Below are positions 22,854-33,300 of a stretch of 64,000 nt of DNA, one piece after another (positions within the stretch are counted from its first letter, which is position 1; every line of letters begins with the position of its first letter). The notes beneath the pieces are model-generated. The model searched no databases, was not told the origin of the DNA, and saw only the letters and a list, made by a program, of their open reading frames with translations. Both the position numbers and the translations under genes were made by a program. Origin of the DNA: Patellaria atrata CBS 101060 (taxonomy: Eukaryota > Ascomycota > Dothideomycetes > Patellariales > Patellariaceae); assembly GCA_010093705.1 (NCBI GenBank), contig MU006107.1, positions 41,611 through 105,610 on the forward strand, given 5' to 3'.

Positions 22854-23437
22854 TTTGGTCAAATGCAGATATCTACAAGGTCAATTGAAACGGGAGGGGT
22901 ACTATTGCAATGAAAATATCTGTTTTTGAGATGAAGACTCTGAGATTGTAAGTATATGAGTGATGAGGAGTGGAATTAAAGTCGAAATCGAAGTTGTCGC
23001 GTTATGCCCAGATGACGTCACGTGTAAACCGGGCAAATATGATGTTCCACGCTATACTCTATAGGTACGGTAAATTGAGTTATTAAAACCTAAAAGGAAC
23101 GGACGGAAACGGAATGGAACTCTTGGTTAAAAAATACATAACATCTCGTTACTCAGGCAACTGTAAATCTCAAAACTTCCCCTCTCTTATCACAGCTCCC
23201 GAATTCCTGTACGATTGTGCTTGAAATGTTCTACATTGTTCCCTTTCGTAAGAATGAATCAGGCAAAGAGAGTAGCGTTATGAAGCAAATTCCGGATACT
23301 ATTCCCCTAGGTAACCTGTTCCTGAAGGTCAAGTCAGTATTCGCAAGTTGGCAAACATCCGGTCCAACGTATCCATATGCTCTGGTCGAACTTGGGTGTG
23401 CATAGTCAATAGTAAATTCCAAACTCTTGTCCTAACC
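22854..23437. other. Intergenic between co-oriented minus-strand genes
   Basis: Promoter of the unknown-function gene and 3' UTR of HEM4. Nothing else recognised; a plus-strand frame at about 23217-23405 is short and motif-free. Confidence 0.45.
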
Positions 23438-24415
23438 TTACAGTGACATGCCCTTCATGAACTCAGAAATACCCTCCGCTACACCCTCCGGACTTGGTTT
23501 TTCCGCGCAAACATCCGGCTCAAACCCGAACTCACGGAGAAGAAAATCCCTCGTCGTCGGGCCAATCGTGATAACATATGTCTTCCTCTCCTCAACAGCA
23601 GGTTGCGCCGCCCTACCGGTATCCCGGTCAAGCCATCGCAAACACTCGAGCATGGCCTTGCACCCAGTAGGCGAGAAGACCACGACCCACTGACACGGGA
23701 CCTCCCCCTCACCATTTCTCTCAAGGATATCCGAGAACGTAGACGCAAAAGCCGCTAATTCCCCCGTCTCATAGACCTCCAATTCCGTGACAATGATCCT
23801 CTTTCTCTCCGGCAGTTCCGTGGACCACAGCGTCTTGGGAATGATATCCCGTCTCTGCTCGCCCACGAGGAACAAGATGCCCTTCTTATACCCATCTACG
23901 CCATCCGGCACCTCGTTCAGCCCGTTGTAATGCTCTAATATGAACCCCGCCAACGCCTGCCCGTTTCCCGTCTCTTCACCCAGGATGGGACATTTCAGTC
24001 CCAACGCCCTCAATCCCCGTGCGGTGGCAGGTCCCACGGCGTAGAAAACGGTATCCTGCGTCAGCAGTTCGTCCACCTTATACTGCTGCAAGCGAAGGTC
24101 CTGTATGACCTTGGTAAACGCCTCGACGGCTCGTTGCGAGGTGAAAATGATGGCGCCATATTGAGCCGATCGTCTACCCCATCTCTTCCCGTCTACGAAG
24201 CCAACAAACCCCTTCGTGATATCGGCATTTGAAGGCGCTGTTATCGTCTCCCGGAGATGCTTCAGCGAGTCTTGCTTGAAGCGGTGTTCGAGCACAGGCA
24301 CGAACTGGGGGTCGTAGCGCCCACAGTCAAGAGCGCGAAGATACTCTTCATACCCATCGCTCGGGCTCGATTTCGTCTTCAAAAGCAGAATCGGGACTCT
24401 GAGCGGGTCACCCAT
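23438..24415 (-). CDS. HEM4: Uroporphyrinogen-III synthase
   Basis: A single exon of 325 aa. The enzyme closes and isomerises hydroxymethylbilane to uroporphyrinogen III, the fourth step of heme and siroheme synthesis, in the cytosol. The two-domain fold of the family is visible: first-domain pieces VPILLLKTKSSPSDGYEEYL, then IIFTSQRAVEAF, the hinge region VFYAVGPATARGLRALGL, then ILFLVGEQRRDIIPKTL, WVVVFSPTGCKAMLE and the C-terminal ITIGPTTRDFLLREFGF with PSPEGVAEGI. The upstream in-frame start codon is GTG; the ATG at 24415 is the sensible start. It is divergent from ERV1 with only 199 bp between start codons. Confidence 0.92.
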   Translation of the reverse strand: MGDPLRVPILLLKTKSSPSDGYEEYLRALDCGRYDPQFVPVLEHRFKQDSLKHLRETITAPSNADITKGFVGFVDGKRWGRRSAQYGAIIFTSQRAVEAFTKVIQDLRLQQYKVDELLTQDTVFYAVGPATARGLRALGLKCPILGEETGNGQALAGFILEHYNGLNEVPDGVDGYKKGILFLVGEQRRDIIPKTLWSTELPERKRIIVTELEVYETGELAAFASTFSDILERNGEGEVPCQWVVVFSPTGCKAMLECLRWLDRDTGRAAQPAVEERKTYVITIGPTTRDFLLREFGFEPDVCAEKPSPEGVAEGISEFMKGMSL

Positions 24416-24614
24416 GTTTCGCACATCGCTCCCGCATCTCCATCCTCACTCGCTCCGTGTCGTCATCAATCCAGAAAAAAAAATGTGTTATCGGCAAAAC
24501 CCCGGCACCTACTTCCCTTTTTGTTAATATATCAAACCTCATCAAGAACAGGCCAACACCGAATTCCCGGGGTCGGAGTCCTCGGTTTCAAAAAATGACT
24601 TGCGCCCATCCGAC
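24416..24614. promoter_or_regulatory. 199-bp divergent promoter between HEM4 and ERV1
   Basis: Two start codons face away from each other across 199 bp that includes an A-run (about 24475-24482). The segment must supply both promoters and both 5' UTRs, so joint control of the two genes is likely (inference). Confidence 0.6.
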
Positions 24615-25360
24615 ATGCCAGTCACCTCCACGCCCTTCCCCATCCTCTCGCAATTCCTCTGCCAAGTCGAGAAACTGACCGGCGTACCCCCCCAACCCCT
24701 CGACGCGCCTGGCTCCGCGATGCTGGACGGCGAACCGCCCAAAGAGCTGCCGAAGGGCGTGGTCATCGGCCCGGATGGGAAACCGTGAGTATACACATAC
24801 CTTATCCTCAATCGGCGTCGCGAAGTCTGGGAGCTTATCGTGGGATGGGAGACAGATGCCGCACCTGCACGTCCTCAGCAGCATGGAAGCAGATGCTTAA
24901 ACAGAAACAACCAAGTAGCACCAAACCCTCATCCTCACCTACCTTCCCACCCACCGCGACGGCGACCGGCGTCGCCGCCGCAACAGCCTCGACGATAAAC
25001 ACCTTCGACCGCGCCGACTGCCCACCAGACGTGGAGCAGCTCGGCCGCTCCTCCTGGACCCTCCTGCACTCCATCACCGCGACCTACCCCCGCAACCCGC
25101 CCGTAAGCCTCCAGCAAGAGACGCGCGCCTTCGTAACGGCGTTCTCGAAACTTTACCCGTGCTGGACGTGCGCGGAGGATTTCCAAGCCTGGTTGAAAGA
25201 CGACCGGAACGCGCCGAAGGTGAGCTCGCGGGAGGAGTTCGGGCGCTGGATGTGCGAGGCGCATAATGCCGTGAACGTCAAACTGGGGAAGGAGAGGTTT
25301 GATTGCGATAGATGGGAGGAGAGATGGAGGACTGGGTGGAAGGATGGGCGTTGTGATTAG
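24615..25360 (+). CDS. ERV1: FAD-linked sulfhydryl oxidase Erv1 (ALR type)
   Basis: Exons 24615-24784 and 24856-25360 give 224 aa. Erv1 re-oxidises Mia40 in the mitochondrial intermembrane space and passes electrons to cytochrome c; it is also needed for cytosolic iron-sulfur protein maturation. The shuttle-disulphide pair CRTC is at C58/C61, recreated exactly at the intron junction. The ERV/ALR domain starts at CPPDVEQLGRSSWTLLHSI, with the active-site CWTC at C159/C162 next to FAD, then the WMCEAHNAVN motif (FAD-binding His/Asn) and the structural pair C190/C207. The linker between CRTC and the domain is Ser/Thr/Ala-rich. An earlier ATG at 24595 opens a different frame and is not used. Confidence 0.95.
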
Positions 25361-26389
25361 ATATGCTGCTTTTAGGTGCTCTCTTTGGGACTGAGTGTGC
25401 AAAATATGGGGCCCAAAACTGGCCTTGGTTAGGATAATGTGAGTTGTGCTGTACATATGTATTACGAATATATACGTCTCTATCTATGGCTTAGTGCTAT
25501 ATTTGGAAACCTAACTATACGGATTATATTTTCCTTCTGTGAAATGAACGATAGTAGTGTACTGAAGATCATCATATTCAAACCTGATCAAATCCACTTG
25601 GATCCGCTTCTCACGTTCCACTGCCGAGTGTACTGACTGTATCCGGGCCATGCAAGTAAATTGAAACTCTGGGTAGAGGACCGGAGTTTGAAAGTAAGGA
25701 GTGGATCCGAGTGGCTTAGATACGCGTTGATAGGATCACCCATATAGCCGATAATGGGATAGGAAAGCTGAAGATTTGCTAACCTAGTCACACAAATCAT
25801 CTTCACGGAAAACGAATATTTGCAAAGGAGAATAGCGAAGTCTATATCATCAATTCAATGGACCGATGCTTTTCCATAACTTCCTAAACAAGACGGTGGA
25901 GCGCCCAGCATACGGTCGTTCCTCCCACTGACTCGGCTATTCAACCGTAATCCCAAATAACAGATCCTGCTTCTCGAAGAGCTCTTCAGAGTTGTCCTAA
26001 ACATAAAAGTGCCAGCCCAAGAGAAAATGTTGAAATTTCTCCCAAACGCCGACGCTAAAACCACTATGCCCCAAATCTTGCTTTGCGGTCTACGAGACCT
26101 TTCTGCTAGCGGAGTTAAACCGCTCGTCTAATCCCTGATCTATGTTGAAACTTGCTTGTTGAGATCGGATAATAGAAACGAAGAAACACAAAAAGCCCCC
26201 TATCTATTAGAATGGGACTATTCGACTCGAACTGATGTGACGATAATTACGTTTCCAAAGAAGCCCGCCGAAAAAAGGATTATTTTTTTTTGAAGCAGAT
26301 GAGTTGAACACCTTTATATGCTGGTATATGTAAAAGAAAACGTTAAAGAGCAAACATCGACTTTTCATCACAGTCGTAGCAGGCGTGAT
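25361..26389. other. Intergenic between convergent ERV1 and SAM synthetase
   Basis: 1.0 kb with only short frames. It contains an imperfect inverted repeat around 25597-25715 (GATCAAATCCACTTGGATCC... and ...GGAGTGGATCCGAGTGG) that could fold, of unknown meaning. No gene seen. Confidence 0.4.
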
Positions 26390-27723
26390 TTACAACACCA
26401 ACTGCTTGGGCTTCTCCCAGGCGAACTTCTGGTTGGTGAAGTGACCGTTCTTGGCCGTCTGGAAGTAGATAGGATTGGTGAGGTTGAGTTCCTTGACGAT
26501 AACACCGGGTCTGAGATCGAAGTTCTTCCTTATGATTTGAACGAGCTCATCAGAAGTCTTCTCAGAGGTGCCATAGGTTTCGACGAAGAGAGATAGTGGC
26601 TCCGAGACACCGATGGCGTACGAGAGCTGGACGAGGGCACGGCGGGCAAGACCAGCGTTGACGAGAGATTTGGCGATCCAGCGGGCAAGGTAAGCGGCCG
26701 AGCGATCGACCTTGGAGTAGTCCTTTCCGGAGAAAGCACCACCACCATGGGCTCCCCAACCACCGTAGGTATCGACGATGATCTTACGCCCAGTCAAACC
26801 GGCATCACCCTGAGGACCACCAATGATGAAGAGGCCGGAGGGTTGAATCTAATACTGTATTAATGTGAGCACTAACGATGTGAAACCGTGCCACTTACAT
26901 GGTACACAGTCCTCTCATCGAGAAGGTGCTCCGGAATGACCTTCTTGATGACCTTCTCCTTGATCTCCTTGCGGAGCTCCTCGGTAGTGATATCTTCGCT
27001 GTGTTGAGCAGAGACAACGACTGTGTCAACTCTCTTGGGGACAACGGCGCCACCATCGTGCTCGTACTCGACAGTGACTTGGGTCTTAGTGTCGGGTCTC
27101 AACCACGAAAGGGTGCCGTTCTTCCTGGACTCGGTCATAACGCTGTTAAGCCTGTGGGACAAAAGAAGAGTAAGGGGCAGGAGCTCAGGGGTCTCATCAG
27201 TGGCATAGCCAAACATGATGCCCTGGTCACCAGCACCAAGCTTCTCAAGGGCTTCGTCCAAGTGGAGACCCTGGGCAATATCTGGGGATTGTTGCTCAAT
27301 GGCAACTAGAACGTTACAAGTCTTGTAGTCGAAACCTTTAGAGGAGTCATCGTAGCCAATATCCTTGATAGCGTTGCGGATGACCTTCTGGTAGTCTAGG
27401 CGAGCCTTGGTGGTGATCTCACCAAAAACCATGATCATACCGGTCTTGGTAGCGGTCTCGCAAGCGACCTTGGAGAGGGGATCCTCGGCAAGGCAGGCAT
27501 CGAGAACGGCATCAGATACCTGATCGCTATTGTATTCAGTAATCGTTCTCGACGGTCAATTGAACTGTCGTGCTCAGGAATGAGAGACTCACGCGATCTT
27601 ATCAGGATGGCCTATAGTAGCGTCGTCAGAATTTCTCGACAGATATTAAAATACTGAAGGGATTGGTTTACCTTCTCCTACAGACTCCGAGGTAAAGAGG
27701 AATGTTTTACCGCCTGCGCCCAT
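26390..27723 (-). CDS. S-adenosylmethionine synthetase
   Basis: Exons (minus) 27723-27672, 27611-27593, 27526-26899 and 26848-26390 give 385 aa, normal for the family. It makes S-adenosylmethionine from methionine and ATP in the cytosol, the methyl donor for all methyltransferases. Visible motifs: [20 protein letters not shown] (ATP/methionine binding; GHPDK is split across three exons), [36 protein letters not shown] (methionine site), [30 protein letters not shown] and the P-loop-like [19 protein letters not shown]. The second exon is only 19 nt (27593-27611). All introns are GT...AG, 50-66 bp. Confidence 0.97.
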
Positions 27724-28873
27724 TGTAATTGTTAGTATCTTATGTTGATGTTGTATGAGATTCGAAAAAAGAAGTTCGGTTGAGAAATGGCGCAATAGGG
27801 TGATAGAAAAAAAAGTTGACCGCGAGATCGGAGAATCGTTTATGCCGTACCCTTACTCCCAGTGCCATTAATTGCTCCGCTAACCATTTTCGATGATATA
27901 TTGATAGTGGGAAGAGAGTAGAAAATTAACAATGTATGCGAAATCTCAGGTGCCGAAGATACTGTTGTGTCACAGGAATTCTTTTTATCTGGCAGATGTT
28001 GGGACGACAAGGAGGCGGGAAACGTGATGTTTTTATAGGTTGAGGTCAGTGGTCGGAATCCGGGAAGAGATCAATATGATGACAAAAATTTCATAGCACA
28101 AGCGTGAGAAGCTTTTTTATTTTTTTGTACTGCAGGTAACAATGACAAGGAGCCAAAATGGTACAGGAGCCGAATGGGAACTGATGGTGCTGCAGGTGTA
28201 CAGCAGTCGACGCTGTACCTGTGCTTTAGGACCCGTTGTGCTCGAAACTGTCAGATTGCGGGATTCACCCAAAGGAGTAGCACACCGATCCAGACGCCTT
28301 GCATATTCGGCGTCGTAGGCCTATTCTATATCGCTTGTTCGCCATACTTCCCCAACTTTTGGAGGAGAATTTGGAAAAATTTCTGCAGAATTTGGCCACT
28401 TTATTATGGTCCGAATTCGTCCGTAAAGCCTGCGGTATCTTCGCCGTGTAAAGGGAAGTTATCACCTTTCACCTCAGTACTCTGTACTTTTATTGTTGTA
28501 TTGGAGGGTACATATAAAACGACATGTCACCCCCTCTCCTCCATGAGAATAGCTGCATTATATAGAAAACGTCATGTAGCTCTCCTAAGTCGTGCGTATA
28601 TCTGACGAAACCAACTACTTACCTAATGTAGTACTCTACAGAAGCTGACATTTGTGAATTTAACCATTATGTAGATGATAGGTGAAATGTTATCTTCCAT
28701 CCATGGCTCTACCTAAAATATATTTTCCGTGATCTTAGATTTGGCACGGTACAACACTTCACAACCGACCAACATGAGATATTGCCCATACGCAAATCCC
28801 CAAACTCGCACATCCCATGCCACTCGAAACAACCTTTCTTGTCCCATAAAGCTATCAATACCCGGTGCCCAAG
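27724..28873. other. Divergent intergenic region, SAM synthetase / GPN3
   Basis: 1.15 kb holding two promoters. A plus-strand 143-codon frame with an ATG at 28174 is rich in Cys and aromatic residues without any motif and is probably not a gene. A T-run lies near 28112-28126. Confidence 0.45.
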
Positions 28874-29849
28874 ATGAGTAAATACGGCGTTCTGGTAATG
28901 GGGCCCGCAGGTAATTCCTCACCGTCCTTCCCAAGCTCCCCGCGATGGAAAGACCCAAACTAACACCACCACCCACCCCCTCCCCCCAGGCGCAGGCAAA
29001 ACAACCTTCTGCAGCAAGCTCCTCGAGCACCTGCGCAACAACAAACGCTCCTACTTCTACATCAACCTCGACCCCGCCGCCGAAACCTTCACGCATGAGC
29101 CCGACATCGACATCAAAGACCTGATCTCGCTCTCGGACGTCATGGAAGAGATGTCCCTCGGCCCTAACGGCGGGCTGATCTACTGCTTCGAATTCCTCCT
29201 CGAGAACCTCGACTTCCTGACCGAGCCGCTCGAGCCCGTGACGGAGGAATACCTCATCGTGATCGATATGCCGGGGCAAATAGAGCTGTACACGCACGTG
29301 CCGATCCTGCCGGCGCTGGTGAGGCATCTGATGCGCGGGAGCCTGAACGTCAATCTCTGCGCGGCGTATTTGCTCGAGGCGACTTTCGTCGTGGACAGGG
29401 CGAAGTTTTTCGCTGGCACGTTGAGTGCGATGAGCGCCATGTTGATGCTGGAGATGCCGCATGTGAACATCCTGTCGAAGATGGATCTTATAAAGGGTAC
29501 GGTGCCTCGTCGGGAGCTCAAACGCTTCGTGAACCCGGACATAGGGCTATTGGACGACGATCCTACGGTTCCGCAAAAGGGGAATCTGATGGCGGGACGG
29601 TTGGGGGAGGAAGACGATGTTCCGTCGAGTAGTAAGAGTATAATGACAGGCACAAGCTTTCAAAAGCTGAATAGAGCTGTGGGACAGCTTATTGATGATT
29701 TCAGTATGGTGCAGTTCCTGCAGTTGAACGTGGAGGATGAGGACAGCATCGGAGCGGTATTGAGTTACATTGACGATGCTATACAGTTCCACGAGGCTCA
29801 AGAGCCTAGAGAGCCGATGGATGAACTTCAAGATGGATTTGAGGAGTAA
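28874..29849 (+). CDS. GPN3: GPN-loop GTPase 3
   Basis: Exons 28874-28910 and 28990-29849 give 298 aa. GPN GTPases act as dimers in assembly and nuclear import of RNA polymerases II and III. Walker A GPAGAGKTT is recreated at the junction of the 37-nt first exon and the second exon. It is followed by YINLDPAAE, the name-giving Gly-Pro-Asn loop (SLGPNGGLIYC), the G3 element IDMPGQIELYTH and the G4-like ILSKMDLIKG. GPN3 is favoured over GPN2 by overall resemblance and by the long acidic C-terminus (AVLSYIDDAIQFHEAQEP), so the paralogue call is a little less sure than the family. It is convergent with the JmjC gene. Confidence 0.93.
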
Positions 29850-30310
29850 GATTTAGAGGTAACTGCCATCTGGCAATTGGTTATGGCAGATGAATGTAAT
29901 AGACACCATCAACCCTGATATAGAGAGTCTTTATGAAGCATAGCGAGGCGCTGGTGGGTATAATAACATAGAAATCAAAACACATAATAAATAGATGGCG
30001 GTTTCTATGCCAATCTTAAGCTTTAACTCGACTATTCTCGAAGTAATACAAGACGAAGAACATGAACCTGCTCCTAAAATATTATTGATCCCTCTTTCCC
30101 CTTTCCCTTTCCCTTCCCTTCTCAGAAGCAGAGCCCAATACGTACTATCACACTATCCGGGTATCAGCTAGTTTCTTTCTAAACGCCAGGAACCGATACC
30201 TAGAAACCCCATGCTCGCCTTAACGCCGCCCATAGAAACATAACCAGAAATCTAGAATGATAAAGATATAACCGCGGAAACCTTCCAATGCAGATCCTCC
30301 ACCCAGCGTC
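29850..30310. other. Convergent 3' spacer, GPN3 / JmjC demethylase
   Basis: 461 bp between facing stop codons, AT-rich, with a pyrimidine tract (TTTCCC repeats near 30093-30122). No gene. Confidence 0.5.
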
Positions 30311-33300
30311 TTACTTGATCCTCCTTAAACCAAACTCCTCAGCCTGCAACTGCATAGCAAGTTTCATACTCGCTTCTTCCTCTTCCGTCCGGGACGGGCT
30401 CCCAGCTTGTTCCTTTCTATCCACTGATTTGCTATCCCTCTTTGAACCGGTATTTACAACCGACATCTTGCCCGCAGTACCCTGCGTTGTTTTCCGCGCC
30501 GTGACTGGTGATGAGCTCTTTGCCTTTGATTGTGTCAGAGTTCGGTTGAGCTTATGATCTAAAGTCCCGTTTGTGAACCGGTCGACAGGTTTTGATCCCC
30601 GCGTCGACTGTCGAGCGCTTCTAGGAACCTCCAATGATGGAATAACGGCGTGATCAACACTCTGGGTGGGTAAGAGCTCGGGAAACGATGGTGCTTCGGA
30701 TAAAGGCGATGATGGATCGGGAACATCCACATCCTGTTTTCTAGCCACGGGGGTAGTTGGGCAAGGAGTAGACGCTTGAAATTGCTTATCTTCACCATGT
30801 ACATGAACTCCATTCGTGAGCGGAGTCTCAGAATCTAGATTGCGTACGAGATCCACTGGCGAGCCCTCACGAGCTAGATCCGCCGTAGAATTCTTAAGAG
30901 ACGGATCAACCTTAGAGTTCTCAAGAGTCGGAGCTACAGTAAAATCTTCCAGGGCCGGATCCAATGCAAAATTGTCAGGAGCTGGATCCACCATAGAATT
31001 GTTAAGAGCCGGATCCACCATGGCATTGTTAAGAGTTGGCTCCACAAAAGAACTGTTAAGAGCAGGATCTACCGCAGAGTTTTCAAGGGCCGGATCCATT
31101 GGCATCGCTGTAGCTAAATTAGTCGTTGAAACCTCTATATCATCTGCGTTTGAGATTGATGGTTCAACCCCTCTATCAGGGGAACCACCAGCGCCATCTA
31201 AACCATCGAGCATCTGGTCGGCCATTTCCAGCGAGGGATCTATAGGATCCATTGACATTTCGATATCCGGTGTATCCTGAATTTGCACATTTGTAGAACT
31301 AAGCGTCATGAGCGGTTGGAACATATATGGCTTCTCCGAAGGAACATCTTCCTCTATGATTTCCTCCTCCAGGGTAATGGCGTGTGCAACCTGCGCTTGT
31401 GGGGCGGTCATTATGTCAGTATGCGTAGGTTCAGACCTGAGCTTCTTTGCGCTCCCTTGCTCTGCACCACCAGTACTGGCGCGTTTTTTGTTCGCAGAAC
31501 CACGGGGAATAGGAGATTCCTGCGCTCTGATTGGATCGATGTTACCGTATTCATCGTGTATACAGCGGCGCTAGACAAGCAATCAGTCTCGAGTATACGA
31601 CGTAAGAAAGCAAAAGACTTACCTTGCTTCTCCTACACTCCAGGCAGGCTTTGTTGCGGCCTCGCTTTCCATCGCCTGAACCAAATTGATCTTTTGTGAA
31701 AGGTGGAAGAATCGTTTGTGGCGTTTTGTATACTCGTGGAGCAGGGGTTGCTGCTTGGCTATTCGTTGCACTCGTAACTGGCTGGGAGGGCGTATTCTGG
31801 TTATTGATCCATACAGCTACCATAGTGGATGTCCCTGGACGTGACGAAGGTGATGTATCGAGTTCGTCTTTGTGTTTACATCTAATTCTCCGTCGTCGGC
31901 ATGCATCGCACGCAATGCGCTTAGGACCGAGAACGGACGTCTTTGGCGTGCTTGTAGGTTTGTCCATTGGAGCAGGACTTTCGTTCTCTGCTACAACGCT
32001 TTTACTCTTCTCTTCTAGAGCTTGACGTTGACGTACAGATTGTCGGTCGGGAACTGTACGCTCCAAAGCTGCCTGTTTTTCTAGTCTTTTCAGAGCAGCA
32101 GCACTCATCTTTTTCTCGCCTGCAGGTTCGCCAGCTTCGGGAAGGATACCATTGGGGTGTGCCCACTGGGGTAGATCTTCATTTCCTCGCTTCCAAGCAA
32201 CCCAGATGGCAAATGTCCTAATCAGATCTAGAGGTTGTCCATGTCCTTTTGGAATCGACTTTGCTACTCGCTCGCAAACTGTAGGAGCAACACCTTCGAT
32301 CCTGCCCATAGACAGCATGACAGTTCTCAGCAAGAAGCTTACCAAGTCTGGCCAACCGTCAACTTCTCCCCTGGAATAGTACTTTGAGTGATAGTTCGCT
32401 CTCCCAGGATGAGAGTTATGACCGAACTTGTTGGGTTCTAAATAGATCGGCTTCTCCCTTACGAATTGTTTCCCCTCGTAGAAAAGTTCTCTAACTTCGT
32501 CTGGGAGAGGGTCCTGCTTTAGGTAATCCAACAATGCGTACCACATTACCTTCTGAAAGAAAGGATATTTGAACTTCTGAGGGACTTTGGTGGTCTTCTC
32601 CACTTCAACGACTCGAAGTTGCATAGAGTAGTGCATTCTGGTCAGGAAGTTTCCTCCAATGACTAAACTGTTCTCGGGTGTCCATACTGAATGAATCCAT
32701 CCTGAGGGAATGAGCATAGTATCACCTTCGGATAGATCCACGCGATAGCATTCCTTAGTCTGTTCAGGTAGCCAAGTATGGTTCATGGCTGGAGAAAGGC
32801 ACCACTGTTCGTAGGCTTTCAGGTTCTGCTTCTTGGGTGGGATGAAGAAGAATGTTTTCTTGCCCTTGACGATGTGGTAATAGACTCCAGAGCCTCCGAA
32901 ATCAATGTGGAAGTCTGTATAACAGTCTTTTACTGACATGAGACAGTAAAATCCTACACTCTTTCTGTTTTTGTCCTCTTCCGGCCATACCGCATCTTGA
33001 AGGTCAAGTTCCCGGACAATACGTGGTCGTCGAATTAGTCGACCGAGCTTGCTGTCAGCAACCTCCAAACTAATGACGTTATAGATCTGCTTTTCGCCTT
33101 TTTGTTCATAGTATTCTCGCCATTTGCGCATATTCCACTTCTTGCTTGCATCCTCTCCTTCCTGATCTTTCACATTGATCACTTCCAGTTTCCTTTCTGG
33201 TGAAACAAGTTCTTCAACTGCACGAATGTTAAGGCCATGGGGAATAACCATATCCAATTTATCTTGGCCATCATCAGGGACAAACTCGGTCTCAAAGCCA

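Noticed and set aside
28174-28605. 143-codon plus-strand ORF in the SAM synthetase/GPN3 interval
   Set aside because: No motif, Cys- and aromatic-rich composition typical of translated promoter DNA, and no supporting splice or neighbour context.
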